From positions 1,116,001 to 1,180,000 of the forward strand of contig NZ_CP043488.1 of NCBI RefSeq assembly GCF_008330945.1: 64,000 bases of DNA, in the 5' to 3' direction. The notes under the pieces were generated by a model. That model was given only the letters and a program-made list of their open reading frames with translations. It was not told the DNA's origin and ran no database searches. Below are positions 51,999 to 60,478 of this stretch, in pieces. This DNA comes from Labrys sp. KNU-23 (GTDB lineage: Bacteria > Pseudomonadota > Alphaproteobacteria > Rhizobiales > Labraceae). The translations under genes and the position numbers were made by a program. Position 1 is the first letter of the stretch, and every line of letters begins with the position of its first letter.

Positions 51999-53064
51999 GG
52001 CCTGCTTCCTTCTTGAGCGATCCAATACCGAGCGAGCCGTCACCGCCGGCCGGCCGCGAACCGGGGCCTTGCGCCGGCTCGGCATCGGCCGGAACCGGTC
52101 CGGCCGTCGCCGGCACCGCAGCATCGGCCGCCACATCGTCCAGGAACGTCGCCGACGGCACGAAAAACAACGAGCCCGTCACCGCACGGCTGAAATCGAG
52201 CAGCCGGTCGTAATTGCCCGGCGGGCGGCCGACGAACATGTTCTCCAACATCTGCTCGATCCGGCGCGGCGAGCGGGCATAGCCGATGAAATAGGTGCCG
52301 AACTCGCTTTTGCCCGCATCGCCGAACGGCATGTTGTCGCGCAGGATCTCCAGCGCCTCGCCATTCTCCTCGATCGAGGTCAGGACATTGTGGGCATAGG
52401 GCGCCTTGAGCGCATCCTCCTGCTCGATGTCCGACAGCTTGGCCCGCCCGATGATCCTCTCCTGCATCTCGACCGGCAGCCGGTTCCAGCCCGCCAGGTC
52501 ATGCAGGTATTTCTGCACGATCACATAGCTGCCGCCGGCGAAGGCGCCGTCCTCCTCGCCGATGAGGGTGGCATCCGCCGCCGCCTGGTCGACCGGGTTC
52601 TCGGTGCCGTCGACGAAGCCGATCAGATCGCGGTCGTCGAAATATTTGAAGCCATGCACCTCGTCAGCACTGGCGACGGCGCCGCCGATCCGCGACATGA
52701 TCTGCGTCGCCAGCTCGAAGCACAGATCCATGCGCCGGGCGCGGATGTGGAACAGGATGTCCCCCGGCGTCGAGACCGCATGATGGACACCATGGATCTC
52801 GCGGAAGGGATGCAGTTCCTTCGGCCGGGGCGCTCCGAACAGCCGGTCCCATAGATCCGAGCCCAAGCCCATCACGCAGGACAGCCGCCCCTCCAGGTCC
52901 CGGAACCCCACCGCCCGCAAAAGCCCAGACAGATCCGCGCACAAGGCCCGGATCGCCGCCTCCGGCTCCGAGCCGGGCTTGACCGTCACAACCAGGAAAA
53001 GGGCTGAACGCGTGAGAGAAGCAACCACCGGCTGCGAAACGATAGAGGGCAAACTCGACTCCAT
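51991..53064 (-). CDS. DyP-type haem peroxidase, encapsulin cargo
   Basis: A 357-residue dye-decolorising peroxidase. The GxxDG motif with its catalytic Asp is GFVDGTENP, and the haem-pocket region includes NMPFGD and FGTYFIGYARSP. After a Pro/Ala/Gly-rich linker (about residues 310-340) the C-terminus reads GDGSLGIGSLKKEA, a textbook encapsulin targeting peptide. It should therefore be packaged into the shell encoded just downstream. ATG 53064 has AGGG 7 nt upstream; a TTG two codons earlier was rejected. The role is oxidative-stress or lignin-type oxidation inside a compartment, with physiological substrate unknown. Confidence 0.95.
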   Translation of the reverse strand: MESSLPSIVSQPVVASLTRSALFLVVTVKPGSEPEAAIRALCADLSGLLRAVGFRDLEGRLSCVMGLGSDLWDRLFGAPRPKELHPFREIHGVHHAVSTPGDILFHIRARRMDLCFELATQIMSRIGGAVASADEVHGFKYFDDRDLIGFVDGTENPVDQAAADATLIGEEDGAFAGGSYVIVQKYLHDLAGWNRLPVEMQERIIGRAKLSDIEQEDALKAPYAHNVLTSIEENGEALEILRDNMPFGDAGKSEFGTYFIGYARSPRRIEQMLENMFVGRPPGNYDRLLDFSRAVTGSLFFVPSATFLDDVAADAAVPATAGPVPADAEPAQGPGSRPAGGDGSLGIGSLKKEAGHE

Positions 53065-53457
53065 CTTCAATCCCTCATGCGGCCATCATGCGAGCAGGCC
53101 CTCAAAGACTCACGCCGACAACTCACCATATCCCGAGCCTTGTTCACAAGCCTCTAGAACGTTTTGCGACTTGACGGAGTTGGCAAGAAAGGAGTGCGCC
53201 ACCCTCGCCAGACTTGATCTCGGCAAGAAACGGAGCGCAAAAGGGCAACCTTCAAGGCCGCCCAGGCGGTGCACGAGCATGCTCATAAAACCGTGAATGC
53301 AGGCGGATCACGGCGAAAACCGACAGGGCGGCTATCGTCCTGCCCTATCGCCGGCGCAGCTTCACCGCTATCATCACGCTCATGCTACGTCGGCTGGAAT
53401 CACGGCGGATAGTGCCGCCGCCTGGTATCGTGATCTGTTTTCGGTAAGACCCTGGAT
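53065..53457. other. 393-bp divergent intergenic region
   Basis: This is the gap between the peroxidase and the PqqD-like gene. It holds CTTGT-TC-ACAAG (53139-53150), a small dyad about 75 bp upstream of the peroxidase start, and GGCGG-N6-CCGCC near 53405. I found no precursor-peptide-like ORF with a credible SD and no RNA gene. Confidence 0.5.
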
Positions 53458-53748
53458 ATGAGTGACGACACAAAACTGCTTTTCAAGCAAAGTATCGACG
53501 TTGAGAGCAACGAACTTCCCGACGGTTATGTCGTCCACGACCGGGCGCGCGACAAGGTCCATTTCCTCAATCTTACGGCGGCCATCCTGTTCGAACTGTG
53601 CAACGGGAGAAACACCGTCACAGCGATGGAAGAGTTCCTGCAGAAGCATTTCGATTTGCCGCATGCCCCGACGACGGAAGTCGAAAGCTGCCTGGCGGAC
53701 TTACAGTCCCAAGGGCTCATAGAACGCATCCAGGCTGAAGCCGTATAG
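53458..53748 (+). CDS. PqqD-like (RiPP recognition element) small protein
   Basis: A 96-residue single-domain PqqD-fold protein: three N-terminal strands (GYVVHDRARDKVHFLNLTAA) and three helices (LFELCNGRNTVTAMEEFL, TTEVESCLADLQSQGLIERI). PqqD proteins bind peptide precursors and deliver them to radical-SAM or other modifying enzymes. Neither pqq genes, a radical-SAM enzyme nor a precursor peptide is visible; the next gene is a glycosyltransferase. Start ATG 53458 has a weak SD. The fold call is good and the role is open. Confidence 0.78.
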   Translation: MSDDTKLLFKQSIDVESNELPDGYVVHDRARDKVHFLNLTAAILFELCNGRNTVTAMEEFLQKHFDLPHAPTTEVESCLADLQSQGLIERIQAEAV

Positions 53749-53842
53749 CGCAAAATGCGCTTCCTCCGAATCTCTAACTCTTTGTTTTGACGCGCTTTCT
53801 GAACTGAGAAGTCCGTCAACTTTTCCGGAAGACGCTCTAGAG
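53747..53842. repeat. RIME-like intergenic element
   Basis: The stretch begins with the hairpin AGCGCA-AAA-TGCGCT on the PqqD stop codon, continues through CCGAATCTCTAACTCTTTG and ends in GACGCTCTAGA. This combination matches a family of intergenic elements repeated across Rhizobiales genomes. It separates the PqqD-like and glycosyltransferase genes without a clear terminator T-run. Confidence 0.6.
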
Positions 53843-53852
53843 GAGCTTTGAA

Positions 53853-54647
53853 GTGGCAGTCCGACCCAAAGGCGCGACCTCGGCGCGAAGTGCCTGTCCG
53901 TCCGTGCTTGTTCTTACGCCGGTTAAGGACGCCGCCCCGCACCTGGACCGTTACCTGGACCTGCTCGACAGGCTGGATTGGCCAAAATCGCGTTTGAGCA
54001 TCGGTCTGCTCGAAGGAGACAGCGTAGACGGCACCTGGGACAAACTGCAGGAACTCAAGCCAGGGTTGTCGGCACGCGCAAGACGCCTGTCGCTGTTCAA
54101 GCGCGACTATGGCTTCAAGATTCCAGCGGGCGTGCATCGCTGGACGCCCCAAATTCAGCTCCTGCGCCGCCAGATCCTGGCGCGAGCCCGCAATCAGCTG
54201 CTGTTCCGGTCCCTGCGCGACGAGGAATGGGTTCTTTGGCTCGACGTCGACCTCGTCGACTATCCGCCCGATGTCCTGCGGCGCCTGATGGCGACGGGAT
54301 TCGAGATCGTGCACCCCCACTGCGTGACCAGGCCGGGCGGGCCGACCTTCGACCAGAATGGCTGGCGGGAGCATGGCAGCAAGATGCTGTGCGACCTGCG
54401 GGAGAGCGACGCCGTTCGCCTGGACGCTGTCGGTGGCACGATGCTGCTGGTCAAGGCAGACCTGCATCGCGACGGCCTGATCTTTCCGCCTTTTCTCTAC
54501 GGCCGCAGCAATCCGCGGATCCGTCCCCAGCATCCGCTCTGGGGACAGGGAGAGATCGAAACCGAAGGCCTCGGTATCATGGCCCAGGATATGAACGCCC
54601 AGTGCTGGGGGCTGCCGAACCTGGAAATCCTGCACGCGAATAGCTGA
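53853..54647 (+). CDS. Anp1/GT62-like glycosyltransferase
   Basis: A 264-residue GT-A-fold protein of the Anp1 (GT62) type. It opens with PSVLVLTPVKDAAPHLDRYL, followed by SIGLLEGDSVDGTWD and the likely metal-binding DxD in VLWLDVDLVDYPPDVL. Fungal relatives build mannan; bacterial ones are uncharacterised. The start is GTG 53853 with SD AGGAG 7 nt upstream. No signal or membrane segment is seen, so it is cytoplasmic. With the PqqD-like gene directly upstream it could modify a peptide, but the repeat between them leaves cotranscription uncertain. Confidence 0.8.
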   Translation: MAVRPKGATSARSACPSVLVLTPVKDAAPHLDRYLDLLDRLDWPKSRLSIGLLEGDSVDGTWDKLQELKPGLSARARRLSLFKRDYGFKIPAGVHRWTPQIQLLRRQILARARNQLLFRSLRDEEWVLWLDVDLVDYPPDVLRRLMATGFEIVHPHCVTRPGGPTFDQNGWREHGSKMLCDLRESDAVRLDAVGGTMLLVKADLHRDGLIFPPFLYGRSNPRIRPQHPLWGQGEIETEGLGIMAQDMNAQCWGLPNLEILHANS

Positions 54648-54699
54648 ACGCCCGCTGCCTCTCGCTGTTTGCTTTCGCCTGTCCCGCCGTTCTTGCCGG

Positions 54700-54840
54700 T
54701 CATCGCGGCGGATCGGGGGTCGGTACTCCTGTAAGGGCCAGCAGCCCGGCAAGAGGCGACGGTTCCCTGGAAGCGGGCTCATAGACGCAGGAAGCCGCCA
54801 GGATCGCCAGGCCCAGAATGCAAATCGTGATCCGTTTCAT
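54700..54840 (-). CDS. Small lipoprotein of 46 residues
   Basis: This short frame encodes MKRITICILGLAILAASC followed by a Pro-rich tail. Basic residues, a hydrophobic core and the lipobox LAASC (Cys18) make a clear type II signal peptide. SD GAGG lies 6 nt before ATG 54840. The mature part is only 29 residues, like entericidin-type peptides, though I see no sequence kinship. It lies 80 bp downstream of ohr in the same direction, behind a strong hairpin. Confidence 0.65.
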   Translation of the reverse strand: MKRITICILGLAILAASCVYEPASREPSPLAGLLALTGVPTPDPPR

Positions 54841-54853
54841 CGGAAGCCTCGCG

Positions 54854-54874
54854 GGGCGCGGCGATGCCGCGCCC
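54854..54874. promoter_or_regulatory. Strong 9-bp hairpin upstream of the small lipoprotein gene
   Basis: GGGCGCGGC-GAT-GCCGCGCCC is a perfect stem with a 3-nt loop ending 14 nt before the lipoprotein start. With no T-run it is more likely a processing or stability element, or a translation-modulating structure, than a terminator. Confidence 0.45.
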
Positions 54875-54909
54875 TCTCTGTTGGGTGTGGGAGACGAAAC
54901 GAGACGCAA

Positions 54910-54937
54910 AGCTCGCTTTCTCAGACGAGAGCGAGCT
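54910..54937 (-). terminator. Hairpin spanning the ohr stop codon
   Basis: On the minus strand AGCTCGC-TCTC-GTCT-GAGA-AA-GCGAGCT forms an 11-bp stem with a 2-nt bulge, with the ohr TGA beside the loop. Only a short T-run follows, so termination would be partial and would let some transcripts continue into the lipoprotein gene. Confidence 0.4.
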
Positions 54938-55337
54938 CCACATCGATGTTGCCACGCGTCGCCTTCGAATAGGGGCAGGTCTGGTGAGCTTCCTCGACGA
55001 GCGCCTGTGCGAGCTCGCGATCGAGGCCGGGCAGGCTGACCTTCAGACGTGCCTGCAGGAAATAGGCACCCTCGGTGGTGCCGAGATCGACTTCGGCATC
55101 GACAGCCGTATCGGTCGGCAGCTTCAGCTTGCGCTTGCCGGCCGCAAGGCCCATGGCGCCGATGAAGCAGGCCGACCAGCCCGCCGCGAACAGCTGCTCG
55201 GGATTGGTGCCCGGCTGGCTGCTGCCGGGAGGCGACAGCTTGATGTCGAGCCGGGCATCCTCGCTGCGCGCAGCCCCGTCGCGGCCGCCGGTGGTGTGGG
55301 TCCGGCCGGTATAGAGAACCTTGTCGATCTTGGTCAT
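54921..55337 (-). CDS. ohr: Organic hydroperoxide resistance protein, OsmC/Ohr family
   Basis: A 138-residue thiol peroxidase that reduces organic hydroperoxides. The two redox cysteines are in GWSACFIGAM and HQTCPYSKAT, and the Arg/Glu network residues (GRDG, EEAH) are present; length and N-terminus (VLYTGRTHTTGGRDG) are typical of Ohr rather than OsmC. SD AGGAG precedes ATG 55337. No ohrR is adjacent. TTCCG-N6-CGGAA lies in the upstream gap near 55425. Confidence 0.92.
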   Translation of the reverse strand: MTKIDKVLYTGRTHTTGGRDGAARSEDARLDIKLSPPGSSQPGTNPEQLFAAGWSACFIGAMGLAAGKRKLKLPTDTAVDAEVDLGTTEGAYFLQARLKVSLPGLDRELAQALVEEAHQTCPYSKATRGNIDVELALV

Positions 55338-55527
55338 GATACACTCCTGTCCGTATGGGGTCGTCGATGCCGCCATCTGCGGCATCCGAAAGACCGGAGT
55401 GTCTTGAAGGCGGCGTTTGTCCGCCATGTTTCCGAAAACCCCGGAAGTGTAACAGACCGTAGCTTCCGGTGAGATCGACATGTTGGCATACCGCAATGCC
55501 GGAAAGCCTTGGAGAATGCTCCGGCAG

Positions 55528-56847
55528 TCAGCGGATGACGACTTCCGCCGCCAGCCCCCCGCCGTCGCGATTGTAGAGCCGGACCGCACCGCCGATGGTG
55601 CCCGCCAGTTGCTGGGCGATGGCAAGGCCGAGGCCGGTGCCGCCGGTCTCGCGATTGCGGGATTGTTCCAGCCGGAAGAAGGGCTGCATGGCAGCCTTCA
55701 GCATGTCTTCCGGGATACCAGGCCCGCGATCCATCACCGTGATGACGATATTGCCCTCGGACCCGCGCTCCACGCCGATTTCGGCGGCACCGGCAAATTT
55801 CAACGCATTGTCGATGAAGTTCGAGAGGATGCGCCGCAGCGCATGCGGCTTGGTCGATGCGACGCCGTCGACGGAGCCGACGACGGTCACGGCCTTGCCG
55901 GTATCCTGATAGTCGTAAGCGATGCTGTCAATGAAGGAGACAAGGTCGATGCGGGCTGCCTTCTCGCCGCTGCTGTGCGAGCTGCGCGCATAGGCGATGC
56001 CGTCTTGGACCAGACGTTCGATTTCGCGCAGGTCCCGCACCAGCTTGTCCTTCTCCACTGACTCATCGGCCATGTCGGCCCTGAGCCGCATGCGGGTGAT
56101 CGGCGTTTGCAGGTCATGGGAGATCGCGGCGAGAATCTGGACGCGTTCCTCCAGATAATGGGCGATGCGTTCGCGCATCGCATTGAAGGCGCGGGCCGCA
56201 TGGGCGACCTCGCTCGGCCCGGTTTCGCTGAGCGGGACGCTTTTCGCGTTGGGATCGAGGGCGTCAGCCGCGGCCGCGAGCTCACCGAGCGGCCGGATGG
56301 CCTGCCTGACGGCAAACCACGTGCAGAACAGCAGGAGCGCCATCTGCAGCACCAGCACGTAAGGAAGCCAATCTGCGATCGGCATGACGCCGCGCGGTGT
56401 GATCTCGATGGTCAGGGGGCTGCCATCGCTCAAGGTCAGGTGGGCCTGCAGGCGGTTGCCCTCGCCCGGTATGGCTTCGATGCGCAGGGGGAAACGGGAT
56501 CCGGCCGCGCTTTCCAGTTTCGCCGCGATCTCCTGGCCATGGCTGGAGATGTTGGGCACGCCGGCGAGACCCGGTCCCAGCGTGAGGTTGTAGTTGCCGC
56601 GGCTCAGCCAATCCAGCAACTCCGGCCTCTCGCTCGCCGGCGTGCGATCGAGAACCGCGATCGAGGTCGCGACATCGTTTTCCAGCGTGCGCAGCATCAG
56701 CGCCTTCGCCGACATATAGCGTTCCGCATAGAGGATGCCGAAGGACAGGCCGTAGGCGATTGCGAGACCGGCCAGCAGGATCAGGAACAATCGGGCGCGA
56801 AGGCTCTTGGGCCACCACAGCGGGCGGAACGCGCCATCGACCATCAT
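55528..56847 (-). CDS. Two-component sensor histidine kinase
   Basis: A 439-residue membrane kinase: TM1 about residues 20-42, a periplasmic sensor loop to about 160, TM2 about 161-182, HAMP, the dimerisation box with phospho-acceptor H244 in AAISHDLQTPITR, and an HATPase_c domain with NFIDNALKFA, DRGPGIP and GGTGLGLAIAQQLAG. It partners with the response regulator whose stop overlaps its start (ATGA 56847-56844). The architecture is EnvZ-like. Signal and targets are unknown; the divergent DipZ-like redox gene is an obvious candidate target. Confidence 0.9.
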   Translation of the reverse strand: MMVDGAFRPLWWPKSLRARLFLILLAGLAIAYGLSFGILYAERYMSAKALMLRTLENDVATSIAVLDRTPASERPELLDWLSRGNYNLTLGPGLAGVPNISSHGQEIAAKLESAAGSRFPLRIEAIPGEGNRLQAHLTLSDGSPLTIEITPRGVMPIADWLPYVLVLQMALLLFCTWFAVRQAIRPLGELAAAADALDPNAKSVPLSETGPSEVAHAARAFNAMRERIAHYLEERVQILAAISHDLQTPITRMRLRADMADESVEKDKLVRDLREIERLVQDGIAYARSSHSSGEKAARIDLVSFIDSIAYDYQDTGKAVTVVGSVDGVASTKPHALRRILSNFIDNALKFAGAAEIGVERGSEGNIVITVMDRGPGIPEDMLKAAMQPFFRLEQSRNRETGGTGLGLAIAQQLAGTIGGAVRLYNRDGGGLAAEVVIR

Positions 56848-57584
56848 GATCGGGGCTCCGAGATCTCGACGGGAACGGAGAGAACATAGCCTTCGCTGCG
56901 CACGGTCTTGATGTAGGTCGGCTCGCGCGCGTCATCGCCAAGCCGCTGGCGTAGGCGGCTGACCAGCAGGTCGATGGAGCGGTCGAACAGGTCGGCATCG
57001 CGGCCCTGGGTGAGGTTCAGGAGCTGGTCACGGTTGAGGACACGCTGGGGGTGGTCGATGAAAACCCGTAGCAGCCGATACTCGGCGCCGCTCAGCGCGA
57101 TTTCCGTTCCCTGCCTGTCGAGGAGATGGCGGCCGACGGTGTCGAGCCGCCACTCGCCGAAAGTCAGAAGCTGGCCGGCCTCGCTGATCTGCAGATTGGG
57201 CGGCAGCATCCGGGTCCGCCGCAGGACGGCGTTGATGCGTGCCAGCAATTCTCGGGCGGCGAAGGGCTTGGGCAGATAGTCGTCGGCGCCCATTTCCAGA
57301 CCGATGATGCGGTCCATCTCGTCGCTGCGGGCCGTCAGCATCAGGATCGGTGTCGCCTTGTGCTTTCCGGCCCGCAATTCGCGGCACAGCACGAGGCCAT
57401 CCTGGCCCGGCATCATCACGTCGAGCACGATCAGATCGACCGTATTGGCGTCGAGGAAACTGCGCATCTGGCGTCCATCGGCGGCGACCGACGCACGCAG
57501 GCCGTTCTTCTTCAGATAGCTCGACACCAGATCGCGGATTTCACTGTCGTCATCGACGATCAAGATGTGGTCGACATGTTCCAT
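56844..57584 (-). CDS. OmpR-family response regulator
   Basis: A 246-residue regulator with a receiver domain (acidic pocket DDD at 11-13, phospho-acceptor D55 in LIVLDVMMPGQDG, Lys in YLPKPF) and a C-terminal winged helix (SGAEYRLLRVFIDHPQRVLNRDQLL ... DRSIDLLVSRLRQRLGDD). ATG 57584 fits the family N-terminus; ATG 57632 is a longer alternative with SD-like GAAGAAG. It is coupled to the kinase gene. Confidence 0.9.
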   Translation of the reverse strand: MEHVDHILIVDDDSEIRDLVSSYLKKNGLRASVAADGRQMRSFLDANTVDLIVLDVMMPGQDGLVLCRELRAGKHKATPILMLTARSDEMDRIIGLEMGADDYLPKPFAARELLARINAVLRRTRMLPPNLQISEAGQLLTFGEWRLDTVGRHLLDRQGTEIALSGAEYRLLRVFIDHPQRVLNRDQLLNLTQGRDADLFDRSIDLLVSRLRQRLGDDAREPTYIKTVRSEGYVLSVPVEISEPRS

Positions 57585-58002
57585 GCCTGAACTTTCCGTT
57601 TTTCGTGCGGTAAGATTACATCGCTGCACCATTACTTCTTCGTTGGCGAGAAAGCTCGCACGAAACGCAGAAATACCCTGCCCTGTCCTCTCCCTTTCGC
57701 ACCAGACAGAAGAGACGTCGCGATGTATCCCCGATATGTCCCCTGCCCGGGGTGATTGCATACGCATGTAGGATCGGCAGCTGCGGATACGTTGCGATAC
57801 AATCGGGACATCGAGGCGACCATGACCGCGGCCTCCAAGGCCTTTGTGTCGTTGTGTGGCAAGGCAGGCCTCCTTCTACAATCGGGTACAAGAAGCCGCC
57901 GCCATCGACACATCCGAGATACCTCGTCCCTGCCAGATCGGGGCCTTCCTGCCAGCGACCTACACGACTGGGCACGGCAATCCGATTGCACAGGAGACGA
58001 TT
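57585..58002. other. 418-bp divergent region between the two-component system and dipZ
   Basis: No gene is apparent. Features are CCCC-N5-GGGG at about 57741-57753 and two related stretches with GGACAT and GATACA(A)TCG in opposite orientation (about 57720-57742 and 57790-57815) that could be response-regulator sites. A frame open through this region into dipZ has no SD or family similarity before 58003. Confidence 0.35.
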
Positions 58003-59775
58003 ATGGCACTGCTTGCCATTGCCTATCTCGGGGGCGTTCTGACCATTCTCAGCCCCTGCATCCTCCCCATCCTTCCTTTCGTGTTTGCCCGGACCGGGCA
58101 ACCCTTCCTGCGCGGGACGCTGCCCATGCTCATCGGCATGGCCTGCACCTTCGCGCTGGTGGCGACCCTGGCGGCCGTCGGCGGGAGCTGGGCCATCCAG
58201 GCCAACGAGTTCGGGCGCCTCGCCGCCATCGCGCTTCTTGCCATATTCGGCTTGAGCCTGCTCTCGCCGCGCCTCGCCAGTGCGATCACCTTGCCGATCG
58301 TCGACTTCGGCAATCGCCTGCACAGCGCGTCCACGACCTCAGGCAGGTCAACGGCCGCCCGTTCGCTCGTTCTCGGCGTGGCAACGGGCCTGCTCTGGGC
58401 GCCCTGTGCCGGCCCGATCCTCGGCCTGGTGCTGACGGGCGCGGCGCTTCAGGGGGCCAATGCCGAGACGACGCTGCTGCTGCTTGCCTATGCCGGCGGC
58501 GCCGCCACCTCGCTGGCCGGTGCCCTCCTGGTCGGCGGCAGGCTGCTTGCCGGCATGAAGCGTTCGCTCGGCATCAGCGCGCGCATCCGGCAGGGCCTGG
58601 GCATCGCGGTCCTGGCCGGCGTCGGCGTGATCGCCCTCGGCCTCGACACCGGCCTGCTGGCGCGCCTCTCCTATGCCGGTACCGTGAGCATCGAGCAGGC
58701 CATCCTCGACAGGCTGCATGTGGATCCGCGGACCGCCATGGCATCCGGTCTCGCCGGCAGCGGCATGCTGATCGCGAGCGCCAAGGCGCAGACGCCCTTC
58801 CGCAGCGCGCTTCCCATCGAGAGCCAGGCCCCGTCGCTCGACGGCGCCGTGGCCTGGCTGAACTCACCGGCCCTCGACACGGAGCAATTGCGCGGCAAGG
58901 TAGTGCTCGTCGATTTCTGGACCTATTCCTGCATCAACTGCATCCGTACCACGCCCTATGTCCGCGCCTGGGCTGAGAGATACAAGGACCAGGGACTGGT
59001 GGTCGTTGGCGTGCACGCGCCCGAATTCGCCTTCGAGAAGAAGCTCGACAATGTCAGGCAGGCGGTCAAGGATTTCGGCATCGCCTATCCGGTAGCCGTC
59101 GACAACGACTACCGCATCTGGCGCGCCTTCCAGAACAGCTATTGGCCGGCCTTCTATCTGATCGATGCGCGCGGCCAGATCCGCTACCACCATTTCGGCG
59201 AGGGCAATTACCGCCAGACCGAGCAGGCGATCCAGGATCTGCTGCGCGAAGCCGGCAGCGACAAGCTGGCAAAAGAGGCGGTCGCACCCGCGGCGAAGGG
59301 CGCCGAGGCCAGTCCCGATCTGAGCAATCTCGGTTCGCAGGAAACCTATCTCGGCTATGGCCGCGCCGACAATTTCGCCTCGGCGGAACGGGTGTCGCCC
59401 GACGCGGCCCGCGACTATTCAGTGGCCGATCCCGGGCTCAACCAATGGGGCCTGTCAGGTACCTGGACCGTCGGTCCGGAACGGACGGTTCTCGACAAGG
59501 CAGGCGGCGGCATCACCTATCGCTTCAGCGCCCGTGACCTGCACCTCGTGCTCGGTCCCGGCGCCGCCGGCAAGCCCGTGCGTTTCCAGGTCAGCGTCGA
59601 CGGCAAGGCGCCCGGTCCCGACCATGGGGCCGATATCGATGCGCAAGGAAACGGCCTGGTCACCGAAACGCGGCTCTACCAGCTCGTGCGCCAGTCCGGC
59701 GGGGTGGCGGCCCGGACTTTCGAGGTCCGCTTTCTCGACCCCGGCGTCGAAGCCTATGCCTTCACCTTCGGATGA
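58003..59775 (+). CDS. DipZ-like CcdA-thioredoxin fusion with C-terminal carbohydrate-binding-like domain
   Basis: A 590-residue membrane protein that should carry reducing power across the inner membrane. Residues 1 to about 230 are a CcdA/DsbD-type helical domain (LTILSPCILPILPF; second Cys in LLWAPCAGPILG). Residues about 270-420 are a TlpA-like thioredoxin with C310-I-N-C313. The last 150 residues form a beta-rich DipZ C-terminal domain (ETYLGYGRADNF ... VRFLDPGVEAYAFTFG). SD CAGGAG precedes ATG 58003. Similar fusions are known from mycobacteria and scattered Proteobacteria. Confidence 0.88.
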   Translation: MALLAIAYLGGVLTILSPCILPILPFVFARTGQPFLRGTLPMLIGMACTFALVATLAAVGGSWAIQANEFGRLAAIALLAIFGLSLLSPRLASAITLPIVDFGNRLHSASTTSGRSTAARSLVLGVATGLLWAPCAGPILGLVLTGAALQGANAETTLLLLAYAGGAATSLAGALLVGGRLLAGMKRSLGISARIRQGLGIAVLAGVGVIALGLDTGLLARLSYAGTVSIEQAILDRLHVDPRTAMASGLAGSGMLIASAKAQTPFRSALPIESQAPSLDGAVAWLNSPALDTEQLRGKVVLVDFWTYSCINCIRTTPYVRAWAERYKDQGLVVVGVHAPEFAFEKKLDNVRQAVKDFGIAYPVAVDNDYRIWRAFQNSYWPAFYLIDARGQIRYHHFGEGNYRQTEQAIQDLLREAGSDKLAKEAVAPAAKGAEASPDLSNLGSQETYLGYGRADNFASAERVSPDAARDYSVADPGLNQWGLSGTWTVGPERTVLDKAGGGITYRFSARDLHLVLGPGAAGKPVRFQVSVDGKAPGPDHGADIDAQGNGLVTETRLYQLVRQSGGVAARTFEVRFLDPGVEAYAFTFG

Positions 59776-59863
59776 CGGCTTTCTGGAGCGCACCGTTCCA
59801 TGTCTCGATATGGAATGATTTCGATGCAATGGGCGAAAGCAGCGTTCCCTTTCAAAATTTTTC

Positions 59864-59882
59864 TTGAACACTCGTTCCCGAA
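59864..59882. promoter_or_regulatory. TetR operator, copy 1
   Basis: TTGAACACTCGTTCCCGAA, read on the minus strand, matches 16 of 19 bases of the site at 60479-60497. It lies 7 bp before the TetR start and would give autorepression. Confidence 0.6.
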
Positions 59883-59889
59883 TATCTAG

Positions 59890-60465
59890 ATGGTCGACAT
59901 GGCAAGATTACGGGAATTCGATACCGACGCCGCGCTCGATGCCGCGATCGGCGTGTTCAGGGAACATGGCTTCGAAGGCAGTTCGGCCCAGATGCTCGTC
60001 GATGCCATGGGGATCGGCCGGCAAAGCCTCTATGCCGCCTTCGGCGACAAATGGCAGCTCTATTGCGCCGCAGTGCGCCGCTATGGGCTGGGCGAATGCT
60101 CCGCCCATTTCGAGGCCCTGCGAAGCGGTGCGCGCGGCATGGACGGCATCAAGGCGATGCTGCGCCGGGTGGTCGACACGGCCAATCAGCCTTGCCTCGG
60201 CACCGGTTCGGTCTACGAATTCGGTGCGTCTCGTGCCGATCTCGCCGAGATCAATGCGTCATTGGCCAGAAGCCTGGGCGGTGTCCTCGCCGGCCGGGTC
60301 CGGGACGCGCAGCGCGAAGGCGACGTCGCCGCCGATCTCGATCCGGAAAGGATGGCCGAATTTCTGATGGCCAGCATCGCCGGCATCCGCATTGCCGGGC
60401 GCAGCGGCGCCGACCGCCGGATGCTTACCAGCCTGGCCGACATGGCCTTGAGGGCCCTGCGCTAG
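59890..60465 (+). CDS. TetR-family regulator
   Basis: A 191-residue TetR/AcrR repressor with HTH about residues 27-54 (SSAQMLVDAMGIGRQSLYAAFGDKWQLY) and a TetR_C domain with a Cys (NQPCLGTGSVYEF) of the type seen in regulators of oxidoreductase genes. ATG 59890 and ATG 59899 are both possible. It lies 48 bp upstream of a quinone-oxidoreductase gene, and both promoters carry the same 19-bp motif. Confidence 0.88.
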   Translation: MVDMARLREFDTDAALDAAIGVFREHGFEGSSAQMLVDAMGIGRQSLYAAFGDKWQLYCAAVRRYGLGECSAHFEALRSGARGMDGIKAMLRRVVDTANQPCLGTGSVYEFGASRADLAEINASLARSLGGVLAGRVRDAQREGDVAADLDPERMAEFLMASIAGIRIAGRSGADRRMLTSLADMALRALR

Positions 60466-60478
60466 TTTTTTTGCATAA

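Noticed and set aside
54700-55344. 214-codon frame covering ohr and the small lipoprotein
   Set aside because: It joins an out-of-frame shadow of ohr to the true 46-codon lipoprotein frame; family sequence shows two separate genes.
57844-58002. N-terminal extension of the DipZ-like protein
   Set aside because: The extra 53 residues are polar and unrelated to the family. ATG 58003 has a strong SD and starts directly with the first membrane helix.
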